64,000 bases of DNA. Origin: Nitrososphaeria archaeon. GTDB lineage: Archaea; Thermoproteota; Nitrososphaeria; JACIWG01. This document shows positions 26,770-34,993 of this stretch, piece after piece; positions within the stretch are counted from its first letter, which is position 1; each line of letters opens with the position of its first letter. A program made the translations under genes and the position numbers. The notes beneath the pieces are model-generated. The model saw only the letters and a program-made list of their open reading frames with translations, was not told the origin of the DNA and searched no databases. Location of the stretch: assembly GCA_029776065.1 (NCBI GenBank), contig JARVJP010000009.1, positions 384,514 through 448,513 on the forward strand, written 5' to 3'.

Positions 26770-27029
26770 GACAAGATGATGCTATGAAGATAGTAAAGTT
26801 TCCTTATATAACTGAAAAGACTTCTATGCTGATAAATAATAATACTTTAACATTCATAACAGATGCTAAAGTGGATAAGGAGAAGGTGAAGGAAGCGATC
26901 GAATCACTCTACAACGTCAAAGTAGATAAAGTCAACATCCTTATATCAAAAAAGGGAAAAAAGGCTTATGTGCATCTTGCAAAGGACTACTCTGCATCGG
27001 AACTCGCTTCTAAGATAGGTATCGTATAA
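26766..27029 (+). CDS. rpl23: 50S ribosomal protein L23 (uL23)
   Basis: Protein at the tunnel exit where signal-recognition particle and nascent-chain factors dock; 87 residues. Recognised by FPYITEKTSMLINNNTLTFITDAKVDKEKVKEAIESLYNVKVDKVN. ATG 26766 overlaps the L4 stop (ATGA); an internal ATG seven codons later would also give a complete domain. Confidence 0.96.
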   Translation: MRQDDAMKIVKFPYITEKTSMLINNNTLTFITDAKVDKEKVKEAIESLYNVKVDKVNILISKKGKKAYVHLAKDYSASELASKIGIV

Positions 27030-27041
27030 TGGTGAAAGAAA

Positions 27042-27776
27042 TTGGGTAAGTCGTTGATTCAACAGAGAAGAGGAATGGGGCATATTCAATACCGTGCTCC
27101 AAAGAAGGGTAAGATCTCCAAAGTAAGCTACCCTCCACCTAGCGAGGAGAAACTTATCGGGGTTGTTGAAGGGATAAAGCATGAGAGAGGGAGGGTCGCC
27201 CCTATTGCTCAGATCAAAGTTTGTGACAGATACTATTACCTCCCTGCAGTCAAAGGCCTTACAGTAGGTTCAACTATTGAAATTGGGCCAAAGGCTAGTA
27301 TGAATGTAGGAAACGTGTTGATGCTTAAGGAAATAAGAGAAGGTTCTGCGATATGCAATATTGAGAAACGCCCGGGGGATGGAGGGAAGATGGTGCGAGC
27401 AGCTGGAACCTATGCAATCTTGTTTTCCCAATCAGGTGATAATAGTATTATAAAGTTTCCTAGTGGAAAGACGGTTTTGGTCAAGGGTGTCTGTAGGGCA
27501 ACTGTTGGTATTGTCGCAGGTAGCGGGTTTGGGGAAAAACCTTTGATGAAGGCAGGTGCAAACTATCACAAAATGGCTGCGAAGATAAAGCTTTACCCGC
27601 GTATGAGGGGGATTGCGATGGCAGCAGTACACCATCCATTTGGTGGTGGAAGGCATCAACACCCTGGCAAGTCGACTTCGACTTCGAGGAATGCGCCACC
27701 TGGTAGGAAGGTTGGCCACATTGCTCCTAGAAAGACTGGTAGGAAGCGTGTTAGAAGGACGTTGGAAGTGAAGTAA
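27042..27776 (+). CDS. rpl2: 50S ribosomal protein L2 (uL2)
   Basis: Core large-subunit protein near the peptidyl-transferase centre, 244 residues. TTG start at 27042 behind GGTGAAAG. The C-terminal [41 protein letters not shown] carries the catalytic-site histidine region conserved in all L2. Archaeal length and N terminus ([19 protein letters not shown]). Confidence 0.97.
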   Translation: MGKSLIQQRRGMGHIQYRAPKKGKISKVSYPPPSEEKLIGVVEGIKHERGRVAPIAQIKVCDRYYYLPAVKGLTVGSTIEIGPKASMNVGNVLMLKEIREGSAICNIEKRPGDGGKMVRAAGTYAILFSQSGDNSIIKFPSGKTVLVKGVCRATVGIVAGSGFGEKPLMKAGANYHKMAAKIKLYPRMRGIAMAAVHHPFGGGRHQHPGKSTSTSRNAPPGRKVGHIAPRKTGRKRVRRTLEVK

Positions 27777-27778
27777 AC

Positions 27779-28174
27779 TTGGTGAAGGAGTTTAAGTATA
27801 GAGGATACGCACTCGAACAGCTTCAGGAAATGTCTTATGAGACGTTCATAAGTCTTCTTCCATCTAGAAAGCGTCGTTCATTGAACAGGGGTTTAAGCAA
27901 AGAAAAGATGAAGCTACTTGATGAGATCAAGAAGGCTAAGGAAGGATTGATTAAAGGTCCGATCAAAACCCATTCTAGGGATATGATCATATTACCAACA
28001 ATGGTTGGCGTTGATGTTCAAGTTCATAACGGTAAAGAGTTTGTAGCTTTTAAAATAAAACCAGAAATGATAGGCCACTATCTTGGAGAGTTCGCGGTGA
28101 CTAATAAGAAGGTCGTTCATGGAACCCCTGGTATTGGTGCATCCAGATCAAGCCTTTATGTGCCTTTGAAGTAG
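27779..28174 (+). CDS. rps19: 30S ribosomal protein S19 (uS19)
   Basis: Small-subunit head protein, 131 residues with the archaeal N-terminal extension ([35 protein letters not shown]). Core signature [48 protein letters not shown] 27779 or GTG 27782 is the start. It is the last gene before the cluster is interrupted by an opposite-strand regulator gene. Confidence 0.96.
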   Translation: MVKEFKYRGYALEQLQEMSYETFISLLPSRKRRSLNRGLSKEKMKLLDEIKKAKEGLIKGPIKTHSRDMIILPTMVGVDVQVHNGKEFVAFKIKPEMIGHYLGEFAVTNKKVVHGTPGIGASRSSLYVPLK

Positions 28175-28214
28175 GTCTTGCCTAAAAATATCTCCTAATC
28201 AAGCTTAGTGCTTA

Positions 28215-28976
28215 CTATATCTTTATGAATTCCATTATAAATGATGTATACCCAATAATCATGCTATAGATTAGAGCTGTATGTAATGTGATGCCTTTTG
28301 TCTGGTTTATTACTGAAGCTAAAAGCAGGGTGGAGACGGTCATTCCAAATATGGCGCCTATCTGGTAGAGTGTTTGGTTATATAGTGTGATTGATGTTAT
28401 AATGGAGGAAGGAAGAATTGACAGCGTTATTCCAGCAAAGAGCTCGATCTCCCCAAATCTCTCTTTAACATAGACTAGTGTGAATAACTTTGTAATAAGC
28501 CAGAGCGGGATTATTGACAATAACAGAGGTGTTAACGGGGGATCCATGAAGTACAGTTCTAATGGTGCAAAAAAGATAAGGCCCTTTTGAGTAAAATGCG
28601 ATAAAGTTGTTTCTATGATTAAAACTATAATTATGGTCATGGATGCGGTTGTTTTACTTCTTGTAACATTCTTAACCAATGGCACCATCATTAAGCTTGT
28701 AAGTAAATTCGAACTCGCTTCCTCCCTTTGCATAGAATATCCTGTAACAATCTTCCCATACAATCTCTCCCCATTCTTATTAAGACGGTACCTTCTTTTT
28801 TCATCAACTTCAATAAAATCCTGAAGCTTTGTCAGATGGTAATATATTGCACCCGTGCTGATGTTCGTTTCCTTTTTGATCTGGGAGAACGAAACCTTCC
28901 CCCCTCCACCTAAGACTTCTATTATCCTCCGTCTACTAGGATTTGATAGAGCCTCTTTTTCTAGGTCGTTCCCCAT
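28215..28976 (-). CDS. Winged-helix transcriptional regulator with membrane domain
   Basis: Putative one-component sensor-regulator, 253 residues. Residues 1-75 form an ArsR-like winged helix (KEALSNPSRRRIIEVLGGGGKVSFSQIKKETNISTGAIYYHLTKLQDFIEVDEKRRYRLNKNGERL). After a linker come five to six hydrophobic helices (for example TTASMTIIIVLIIETTLSHF, LLSIIPLWLITKLFTLV, ITLSILPSSIITSITLY, IGAIFGMTVSTLLLASVI). It would sense a membrane or small-molecule signal and bind DNA from the membrane. It sits on the opposite strand between rps19 and rpl22, ending 40 bases after rps19 and starting 107 bases before rpl22. The target genes are unknown. Confidence 0.8.
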   Translation of the reverse strand: MGNDLEKEALSNPSRRRIIEVLGGGGKVSFSQIKKETNISTGAIYYHLTKLQDFIEVDEKRRYRLNKNGERLYGKIVTGYSMQREEASSNLLTSLMMVPLVKNVTRSKTTASMTIIIVLIIETTLSHFTQKGLIFFAPLELYFMDPPLTPLLLSIIPLWLITKLFTLVYVKERFGEIELFAGITLSILPSSIITSITLYNQTLYQIGAIFGMTVSTLLLASVINQTKGITLHTALIYSMIIGYTSFIMEFIKI

Positions 28977-29027
28977 CCTTTCTCATAGCGATCTATATGT
29001 TTGGTCTTTAATAATCTTATTTCCTGG

Positions 29028-29045
29028 TTTATTAAAGTATTTATT
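29028..29045 (+). promoter_or_regulatory. TATA-like promoter for the rpl22 segment
   Basis: TTTATTAAAGTATTTATT lies about 40-55 bases before the rpl22 TTG and is followed by GGTGATGA at 29073-29080 as ribosome site. Because the regulator gene separates rpl22 from rps19, the L22-to-L30 segment needs its own promoter, and this is the best candidate seen. Confidence 0.4.
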
Positions 29046-29083
29046 CCAATAAAAATTGGGGTTAATTTACTCGGTGATGATCG

Positions 29084-29548
29084 TTGCCAAAGTTTAGGTA
29101 TAGCTTCCAAGTGGAGGATCCTTTACTGTACGTTAAGGCTAGTGCCCGCGAAGTTAATATTTCGCCAAAGCATGCTAGAGAAATCTGTAAAACTATTAAC
29201 GGCATGAATTTGACGAAAGCTAGGCGTTTCTTGCAAGATGTTGTTGCTAAAAAGGTAGCGGTTCCGTTTAGACGTTATCATTTACAAGTTTCTCATAAAT
29301 CTTCGACAATTGGTTATGCTGCTGGACGATACCCTGTTAAAGCCGCTGAAGTCTTCCTTAAATTGTTGGATAACCTTGAAAATAATGCCTCTTTTAAGGG
29401 GATGAATGTTGAAAAGGTCGTTATTGTTCATGCAAATGCTTACAAGGGTTTGACAATTAAAGATTATGTGCCAAGAGCTTTTGGACGTTCCTCTCCAAAT
29501 TTTCACGTACTAGTTCATATAGAACTTGTTGGAAAGGAGGTGCCGTAA
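29084..29548 (+). CDS. rpl22: 50S ribosomal protein L22 (uL22)
   Basis: Exit-tunnel protein, 154 residues, archaeal long type. TTG 29084 follows GGTGATGA. Signature segments: VKASAREVNISPKHAREICKTINGMNLTKARRFLQDVV, GRYPVKAAEVFLKLLDNLENNA and a C-terminal AYKGLTIKDYVPRAFGRSSP hook. First gene of the second half of the S10-type cluster. Confidence 0.96.
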   Translation: MPKFRYSFQVEDPLLYVKASAREVNISPKHAREICKTINGMNLTKARRFLQDVVAKKVAVPFRRYHLQVSHKSSTIGYAAGRYPVKAAEVFLKLLDNLENNASFKGMNVEKVVIVHANAYKGLTIKDYVPRAFGRSSPNFHVLVHIELVGKEVP

Positions 29549-29553
29549 GAGTC

Positions 29554-30210
29554 ATGTCTGAACAGATAGAGCGTTCTCCTATTAAGAAGATATTAAGTAA
29601 GCAGTTAGCTTACGCTGGATTAGATGAATATCTGGAACAAGAATTAAAGGACGCCGGTTATGGAGGAGTTGAAGTTTCAGAAGGCCCATTGGGTGTTAGA
29701 TTAACACTTTATGTCACACGCCCAGGCCTTGTTATCGGTAGACGAGGTATAGGTATCAAGGATATCTCAGATAAGCTTTCATCGAAATTCAAGCTTAGTA
29801 ATATTCAGATTTCTGTGGCGGAAATCGAAGTCCCTGAACTTAACCCTAGAGTGGTTTGTCATAGAATTGCGAGTTCTATGCAGAGAGGGACACCATTTAG
29901 ACGAACTGCGATTTGGGCACTTAACCAGATTATGAACGCTGGTGCATTAGGTGCTGAAATCATCATCTCTGGTAAGATTAGAAGTGAACGCGCACATTAT
30001 CAAAAGTTCGTCGCAGGAGTCGTTCCTAAAAGTGGTGAAATATCACGTGTTGCAGTCTTGAGAGGTACTACTAGTGTTCTCCTAAAGGCAGGTCTTTTTG
30101 GTGTTAAGGTGAAGATAGCATTGAAGGAGAAGATCGTCCCAGAATATGAGCTTAAACCTGTTGAACAGACCGTAAAGGAGGGGGAGAATGTTGAAGAGGT
30201 TAAAGGGTAA
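29554..30210 (+). CDS. rps3: 30S ribosomal protein S3 (uS3)
   Basis: Small-subunit protein at the mRNA entry site, 218 residues. Contains a type II KH domain with VTRPGLVIGRRGIGIKDISDKLSSKF (GxxG loop GRRG) and the C-terminal domain with SGKIRSERAHYQKFVAGVVPKSGE. The start is ATG 29554 or nearby, a few bases after L22. Its last 23 bases overlap L29. Confidence 0.96.
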   Translation: MSEQIERSPIKKILSKQLAYAGLDEYLEQELKDAGYGGVEVSEGPLGVRLTLYVTRPGLVIGRRGIGIKDISDKLSSKFKLSNIQISVAEIEVPELNPRVVCHRIASSMQRGTPFRRTAIWALNQIMNAGALGAEIIISGKIRSERAHYQKFVAGVVPKSGEISRVAVLRGTTSVLLKAGLFGVKVKIALKEKIVPEYELKPVEQTVKEGENVEEVKG

Positions 30211-30421
30211 GGAGTTACTCAATTTATCAGCAGAAGAGATTGAAAAACGCCTCATGGATCTTCGCAACGAATACTCTAGGCTTAAAGGGATGTCTGCAAG
30301 AGGTGCTTTGAAAAAGGAGTCTGGTATGATTAAAAGCATAAAAAGAAATATTGCTAGACTAGAGACCGCGAAAAGGCTAAAGAAAATGAACGTTAAGTTT
30401 GAGGTGAAGAAGAGAGAATGA
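30188..30421 (+). CDS. rpl29: 50S ribosomal protein L29 (uL29)
   Basis: Two-helix protein beside L23 at the tunnel exit, 77 residues with the signature KELLNLSAEEIEKRLMDLRNEYSRLKGMSARGALK and KSIKRNIARLETAKRLKK. ATG 30188 follows a GGAGGGGG purine run inside rps3. Confidence 0.95.
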   Translation: MLKRLKGKELLNLSAEEIEKRLMDLRNEYSRLKGMSARGALKKESGMIKSIKRNIARLETAKRLKKMNVKFEVKKRE

Positions 30422-30687
30422 TCACTCCAACCAACCTGGTCTACCATGAACTTATCTGCTTAAATATGAGGATAGTGAGGTCGTCCATAGAAGGCCTTAC
30501 AGGTCTCACAGGAAGAGTTGTTATGGAGACCAAGAACATGCTCTACTTTGAAGAGGAAGGTAGAGTTCGTGCTGCCCCGAAGAAGGCATGTATATTTGGC
30601 TTCTTTTTACCTTCTGGTAAGGTTTGTACAGTACCAGGTTCATCTATTTTAGGAAGACCTGAAGTTCGTCTATCAAGGTTAAGGTGA
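30418..30687 (+). CDS. rnp1: RNase P protein component 1 (Rpp29/Pop4)
   Basis: Protein subunit of archaeal RNase P, which trims 5' leaders from pre-tRNA. 89 residues with an Sm-like barrel: LTGLTGRVVMETKNMLYFEEEGRVRAAPKKACIFGFFLPSGKVCTVPGSSILGRPEVRL. ATG overlaps the L29 stop (ATGA). Its location between L29 and S17 is the usual archaeal place, here without an adjacent SUI1 gene. Confidence 0.92.
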   Translation: MITPTNLVYHELICLNMRIVRSSIEGLTGLTGRVVMETKNMLYFEEEGRVRAAPKKACIFGFFLPSGKVCTVPGSSILGRPEVRLSRLR

Positions 30688-30690
30688 TTT

Positions 30691-31020
30691 TTGATGAAGA
30701 ACATCGGCATCCCACTGAAACCACCTGAAAAGACTTGTAATGATGAGTTATGCCCCTTTCACGGCAAATTATCTATCAGAGGTATACTTCAAACTGGAAA
30801 GATAGTGAGTGTGGACGCAAAAAACGTTGTTGTGGTTGAGAAAGAGCTCTCAAGGTTTTCAAAGAAATACAATAGGTACTATAGAGTTAGGAAGAAGATC
30901 CATGCAAAACTTCCACAATGTATCACGGCTCAAGTAGGAGACAAAGTACTTCTTGGTGAATGTAGACCACTCTCAAAGACTGTATCTTTCGTTGTGATAG
31001 AGAATAGAGGTAGCAAGTGA
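30691..31020 (+). CDS. rps17: 30S ribosomal protein S17 (uS17)
   Basis: OB-fold small-subunit protein, 109 residues, archaeal N-terminal extension (NIGIPLKPPEKTCNDELCPFHGKLSIRG). Core: GKIVSVDAKNVVVVEKELSRFSKKYNRYYRVRKKIHAKLPQCI. TTG 30691 or ATG 30694 start. Two cysteines in TCNDELCPFHG are typical of archaeal S17. Confidence 0.95.
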   Translation: MMKNIGIPLKPPEKTCNDELCPFHGKLSIRGILQTGKIVSVDAKNVVVVEKELSRFSKKYNRYYRVRKKIHAKLPQCITAQVGDKVLLGECRPLSKTVSFVVIENRGSK

Positions 31021-31021
31021 T

Positions 31022-31459
31022 ATGTCTACAGGGAAGTCAAGAGCGGTTTCAGCAAAGGGTGCGCAAGAGTTTAAACCATATATAACAAGAGGTATCCCTG
31101 TAACGGCTGTAATAAACTGTGCAGATAACACGGGTGCTAAAACTCTCAGAGTCGTACAAGTCGTACAGTATAAAGGAAGGCTAAAACGAGTTCCTGCTGC
31201 CTCAGTTGGCGATAAGGTGAACGTCGTTGTAAAAAAGGGGCCTCCCGATTTAAAGAAACAAGTCTTCCCGGCCATAATCATCAGGCAAAGGTATCCGATT
31301 AGACGCCCTTCAGGCGTTAGAATATGTTTTGAGGACAACGCTGCTGTAATCATAACCCCTGAAGGTGAAGTCAAGGGTACAGAAATAAAAGGTCCTGTAG
31401 CCTCAGAGGCTGCTGAAAGGTGGCCTAGAATCGCTAACCTTTCTTCGATAATAGTCTAG
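31022..31459 (+). CDS. rpl14: 50S ribosomal protein L14 (uL14)
   Basis: Intersubunit-bridge protein and docking site for aIF6, 145 residues. Signature ITRGIPVTAVINCADNTGAKTLRVVQVVQYKGRLKRVPAASVGDKVNVVVKKGPP and RPSGVRICFEDNAAVIITPEGEVKGTEIKGPV. One base after the S17 stop. Confidence 0.97.
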   Translation: MSTGKSRAVSAKGAQEFKPYITRGIPVTAVINCADNTGAKTLRVVQVVQYKGRLKRVPAASVGDKVNVVVKKGPPDLKKQVFPAIIIRQRYPIRRPSGVRICFEDNAAVIITPEGEVKGTEIKGPVASEAAERWPRIANLSSIIV

Positions 31460-31467
31460 GTGAAATC

Positions 31468-31842
31468 ATGTCATCGTATAAACCAAATAAAGTTAGAAAG
31501 AAGGTCTTTAACGCTCCTTTGCACAAGGTTAGTAAAATGTTAAATGCGCGCTTATCTGATGACTTGCGCACAAAATATGCCTTTAAGACTGCAAGAGTTA
31601 GAAAAGGGGATAGTGTTAAGATTGTTAGAGGGGAATTTGCAGGGGTTGAAGGTAAGGTGACTGGCATAGACATTAGAAGTTCAAAGGTAACAGTGGAAGG
31701 CGTATCCAGAGAAAGTGTGAAGGGAGAACAAGTACCGATTAAAATACATGCGTCAAAAGTTGTTATCACATCCCTTAACCTTGATGATAAACTTAGAAAG
31801 GCTCGTTTTGAAGAGAAGATTGTTAAAAAGGAAGGTGTATGA
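31468..31842 (+). CDS. rpl24: 50S ribosomal protein L24 (uL24)
   Basis: Assembly-initiating large-subunit protein with a KOW motif (VRKGDSVKIVRGEFAGVEGKVTGIDIRSSKVTVEG), 124 residues, archaeal/eukaryotic L26-like N terminus (KPNKVRKKVFNAPLHKVSKMLNARLSDDLR). The stop overlaps the S4e start (ATGA). Confidence 0.95.
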   Translation: MSSYKPNKVRKKVFNAPLHKVSKMLNARLSDDLRTKYAFKTARVRKGDSVKIVRGEFAGVEGKVTGIDIRSSKVTVEGVSRESVKGEQVPIKIHASKVVITSLNLDDKLRKARFEEKIVKKEGV

Positions 31843-32573
31843 CAATGGGTAAAACTGGTTCTTCAAAGCAAATGAAAAGAAGTACAGCCCCTCCCTTTTG
31901 GAAAATAACTCGTAAGGAACATAGGTTCATCTCTAAACCATCTCCTGGTCCTCATCCTATAAAAGAAAGCTACCCCTTGGCAACCTTGCTCAGAGATGTT
32001 CTAAAGGTAGTTAAAACTATGAGGGACGCTGAATCTGTGATCAATTCGGGAAAAGTTGCGGTTGATGGTGTTATCAGGAAGGACAAGCATTTTCCAGTGG
32101 GTCTAATGGATGTTATTAGTATCCCGTCTTTGAACAAGATATTCCGCCTTCTTCCAGCAAAAAACACCTTGTTATATCCGGTTGAAATCGATGCTGAATC
32201 AGCTAAAATAAAGCTTTGTAAGGTTAAGACTAAAAAGAAGATTCGCTTAAACCGTTTTGCTTACGGCCTGCACGATAGTAGAACGTTCTTCTCTAAAGAA
32301 GACTTGAACGCGAAAATAGGCGATAGTCTTTTAATTTCTATTCCAGATGGCAAGGTTTTGTCAAAGGTTGCTCTCGATAGTGGTTCTCAGGTGATCTTCT
32401 TGAAAGGTAAAAGCTTAGGCAAGCTAGGTGTTATAAGGAGGGTTCATTCAGGCCACTTTTCTGCAGAAAAGATGGCTGAAGTGGAAGTCGAGGGTGAAGT
32501 GGTCAAGGTACCAGTTAAACTCCTGCTAGCAGTCGGCGTTGATAAACCAATACTTCCTTTGGTGATGAGTTAG
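31839..32573 (+). CDS. rps4e: 30S ribosomal protein S4e
   Basis: Archaeal/eukaryotic small-subunit protein, 244 residues, with N-terminal SSKQMKRSTAPPFWKITRKEHRFISKPSPGPHPIKESYPL, an S4-like RNA-binding loop (SVINSGKVAVDGVIRKDKHFPVGLMDVISIP) and a KOW motif near the C terminus. ATG 31839 or 31845. Confidence 0.97.
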   Translation: MTMGKTGSSKQMKRSTAPPFWKITRKEHRFISKPSPGPHPIKESYPLATLLRDVLKVVKTMRDAESVINSGKVAVDGVIRKDKHFPVGLMDVISIPSLNKIFRLLPAKNTLLYPVEIDAESAKIKLCKVKTKKKIRLNRFAYGLHDSRTFFSKEDLNAKIGDSLLISIPDGKVLSKVALDSGSQVIFLKGKSLGKLGVIRRVHSGHFSAEKMAEVEVEGEVVKVPVKLLLAVGVDKPILPLVMS

Positions 32574-32575
32574 AT

Positions 32576-33100
32576 ATGAATGTCCAGAAACTGGATAATC
32601 CGATGCGAAGAACCTTTGTGCAGAAGGTTGTACTGAACATTGGTGTTGGTAGGTCTGGTGAAATGGTAGAGAAAGCTCAGGAAGTTCTTAGACAAATCAC
32701 AGGTAGAGAACCCGTTCTAACTAAAGCTAGAAGGTCCATCAGAGACTTTGGTATTAGGAAGGGAGAGCCAATAGGCACAAAGGTCACTATAATAGGGGAA
32801 GAAGCAGTTCAACTTTTGAAGAAATTATTGATAGTTAAAGGACTAAAACTTCCTATCTCATCGTTTGACGACGAGGGTAACGTGGCATTTGGAATTAAGG
32901 AACATATTGAAATTCCAGGGATAAGATATGACCCTGATATCGGAATATTCGGACTTGATGTGAATGTGAAGATTGAACGCCCTGGTTATAGAGTTGCTCG
33001 TCGTCGAGTTTGTCCTTCTAAGGTGGGGAAGAAACATAAAGTAACTAAAGAAGATGCGATTAAGTTCATGAAGGACATCTTCAATGTCGAGGTGTATTAG
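32576..33100 (+). CDS. rpl5: 50S ribosomal protein L5 (uL5)
   Basis: 5S-rRNA-associated protein of the central protuberance, 174 residues. NPMRRTFVQKVVLNIGVGRSGEMVEKAQEVLRQITGREPVLTKARRSIRDFGIRKGEPIGTKVT is diagnostic. Immediately followed by rps14. Confidence 0.97.
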   Translation: MNVQKLDNPMRRTFVQKVVLNIGVGRSGEMVEKAQEVLRQITGREPVLTKARRSIRDFGIRKGEPIGTKVTIIGEEAVQLLKKLLIVKGLKLPISSFDDEGNVAFGIKEHIEIPGIRYDPDIGIFGLDVNVKIERPGYRVARRRVCPSKVGKKHKVTKEDAIKFMKDIFNVEVY

Positions 33101-33265
33101 ATGGTAAAGATACGGCATGGCAAACAAAGGGAATTCGGGAAGGGTTCAAGAATCTGCAGAAGATGCGGAGCATACGGTCCAGTCATCCAAATGTATGATC
33201 TATTCTATTGCAGGCAATGCTTTAGAGAAGTAGCTGAGAAGCTAGGTTTCAAAAAATATGAATAA
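33101..33265 (+). CDS. rps14: 30S ribosomal protein S14 (uS14), zinc form
   Basis: A 54-residue gene easily overlooked for its size. Begins [20 protein letters not shown]; four cysteines at 19, 22, 37 and 40 (ICRRCGAYG and [10 protein letters not shown]) bind structural zinc. It starts one base after the L5 stop and ends one base before an in-frame GTG of rps8. Small-subunit head protein assembling near S3 and S10. Confidence 0.96.
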   Translation: MVKIRHGKQREFGKGSRICRRCGAYGPVIQMYDLFYCRQCFREVAEKLGFKKYE

Positions 33266-33274
33266 GTGATTAAG

Positions 33275-33667
33275 ATGCCCGCTAAGAATATAATTTCAAA
33301 CCTCTTCAGCACCCTGTACAACAATGAAATGAGAAGAAAGAAGGAATGCATTATTGCACCGACTTCGAATTTAGCTCGTGATGTTCTGAGAATCCTACAG
33401 AAAAATGGGTACATCGGGGAGTTTGAGCATATAGATGACGGTAGAGGAGGCAAATTTAGGGTGCAACTTCTTGGAAAAATCGTGAAATGTAACGTTATAA
33501 GTCCTAGGTATAGTGTTCGAAAGGACGAATACGATCTTTGGGAGAGGAAGTACCTTCCATCATTTAACTATGGTTTTTTAATTGTGAGTACCCCGTTAGG
33601 AGTGATGACCCAGATGGATGCTAAGAAATTAGGTGTAGGCGGAAAGCTACTGGGGTATGTGTATTAG
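33275..33667 (+). CDS. rps8: 30S ribosomal protein S8 (uS8)
   Basis: Central-domain organiser of the small subunit, 130 residues from ATG 33275 (GTG 33266 would add three residues). Signature NIISNLFSTLYNNEMRRKKECIIAPTSNLARDVLRILQKNGYIGEFEHIDDGRGGKFRVQL and the C-terminal STPLGVMTQMDAKKLGVGGKLLGYVY. Confidence 0.96.
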   Translation: MPAKNIISNLFSTLYNNEMRRKKECIIAPTSNLARDVLRILQKNGYIGEFEHIDDGRGGKFRVQLLGKIVKCNVISPRYSVRKDEYDLWERKYLPSFNYGFLIVSTPLGVMTQMDAKKLGVGGKLLGYVY

Positions 33668-33679
33668 AGGTGAATTGTC

Positions 33680-34201
33680 TTGTCAGAGGTTTCTATAAAA
33701 GTACCAAAAGATATAACAGCGAAGTTGGACAACAACATCTTGACAGTTACTGGGCCAAGAGGTTCCATAAAGAAGGACTTTTCTAAGATAAGAGTATATA
33801 TAGAGCTCATCGACAACGAAATCAAGTTAAGGTCGTATAGTAAAAGAAGGAGTAGCATGGCTGTCTTAGGAACCGCATCCTCTCTAATAGAAAATATGTT
33901 TAAAGGTGTTACAAAGGGATATACTTACAAACTCAAAGTGGTCTCTGCTCACTTTCCAATTTCAGTTAAAGTCAAAGGCGATCATGTTTTAATAGAAAAC
34001 TTCTATGGTGGTAAGGCACCAAGAATCGCTAAGATCGTAGGATCATGCAAGGTTTCTGTAGAAGGTGATGACGTAATTGTGGAAGGTATCTCAAATGAGG
34101 AAGTAGGGCAGACAGCAGCCAATATTGAGGCAGCGACGACGGTTAAGAGAAAAGATCAAAGAGTGTTTTTAGATGGAGTGTATATATATGAGCGCAGCTA
34201 A
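33680..34201 (+). CDS. rpl6: 50S ribosomal protein L6 (uL6)
   Basis: Factor-binding-region protein, 173 residues of two similar halves; signatures VTGPRGSIKKDFSKIRVYIELIDNEIKLRS, AVLGTASSLIENMFKGVTKGYTYKLKVV and VEGISNEEVGQTAANIEAATTVKRKDQRVFLDGVYIYER. TTG 33680 start behind GAGGTGAA. The end overlaps rpl32e. Confidence 0.96.
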   Translation: MSEVSIKVPKDITAKLDNNILTVTGPRGSIKKDFSKIRVYIELIDNEIKLRSYSKRRSSMAVLGTASSLIENMFKGVTKGYTYKLKVVSAHFPISVKVKGDHVLIENFYGGKAPRIAKIVGSCKVSVEGDDVIVEGISNEEVGQTAANIEAATTVKRKDQRVFLDGVYIYERS

Positions 34202-34583
34202 CGTTGGGAAAAAGGCTCGTTCTAAAAAGAAGCCAAAATTTATAAGGCCGGAATCATGGCGCTACGTAAGGCTTAAGCCTAATTGGCGAAAGCCGAAGGG
34301 CGTAGACAATAAGGTCAGAAAGGAGTATGGTGGCTGGCCAGCTAGAGTAAAAGTTGGATACGCTTCTCCAAAGGAGCTAAGAGGACTCCATCCATCAGGT
34401 TTTAGAGAAGTTATGGTTCACAACGTTGAAGAATTAACGAAAGTCAATCCAAATCTTGAAGCAGCTAGAATAGGAGCTACAGTTGGTAGGAAGAAAAGAC
34501 TGGAAATCATTAGAAAAGCTAAGGAGCTCGGTGTTCAAATACTTAATCCGAGGAGGTTAAAGAAAGTTGAATCTCCGAAATAA
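34188..34583 (+). CDS. rpl32e: 50S ribosomal protein L32e
   Basis: Archaeal/eukaryotic-only protein, 131 residues from ATG 34188 (an ATG at 34173 would add five residues inside rpl6). Signature KKPKFIRPESWRYVRLKPNWRKPKGVDNKVRKEYGGWPARVKVGYASPKELRGLHPSGF. Confidence 0.95.
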   Translation: MSAANVGKKARSKKKPKFIRPESWRYVRLKPNWRKPKGVDNKVRKEYGGWPARVKVGYASPKELRGLHPSGFREVMVHNVEELTKVNPNLEAARIGATVGRKKRLEIIRKAKELGVQILNPRRLKKVESPK

Positions 34584-34992
34584 GAAAGAACTAGTTGCAA
34601 GGGCCTTAGGAGTTGGTGTTTCTAGAATCAAATTCGCCCCAGAAGCGGCAGCGCAAATTCAAGACGCTATCACTAGGGAGGAGATACATTCTTTAATTAA
34701 ACAGAAAGCTATTATCGTGAAACAAAAAAGAGGCGTTTCACGTAGCCGGGTTAAAAAAGGTAAGCAAGGTCCTGGTTCTAGGAAAGGTAAAAGTGGCGCT
34801 AGGGTTGGGAAGAAACAGGTTTGGGTTAAAAAGGTTCGTGCCCTTAGAAGGCATTTAAAATACCTCTTTGATCACGGGGTGATCAGTAAGGAGAATTATA
34901 AGAAGCTCTACCTATGGGTCAAAGGGGGGCAGATAAGGACAGTGAAAAGGCTTGATGAGATAGCGAGGGAAATGGGTAGAAAGGGTGTTTAG
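34567..34992 (+). CDS. rpl19e: 50S ribosomal protein L19e
   Basis: Archaeal/eukaryotic-only protein, 141 residues; NLRNKKELVARALGVGVSRIKFAPEA then a Lys/Arg-rich middle GSRKGKSGARVGKKQVWVKKVRALRRHLKYLFDHGVISKENYKKLYLWVKGG. TTG 34567 start within the end of rpl32e, following GAGGTTAAAGA. Confidence 0.96.
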   Translation: MNLRNKKELVARALGVGVSRIKFAPEAAAQIQDAITREEIHSLIKQKAIIVKQKRGVSRSRVKKGKQGPGSRKGKSGARVGKKQVWVKKVRALRRHLKYLFDHGVISKENYKKLYLWVKGGQIRTVKRLDEIAREMGRKGV

Positions 34993-34993
34993 T

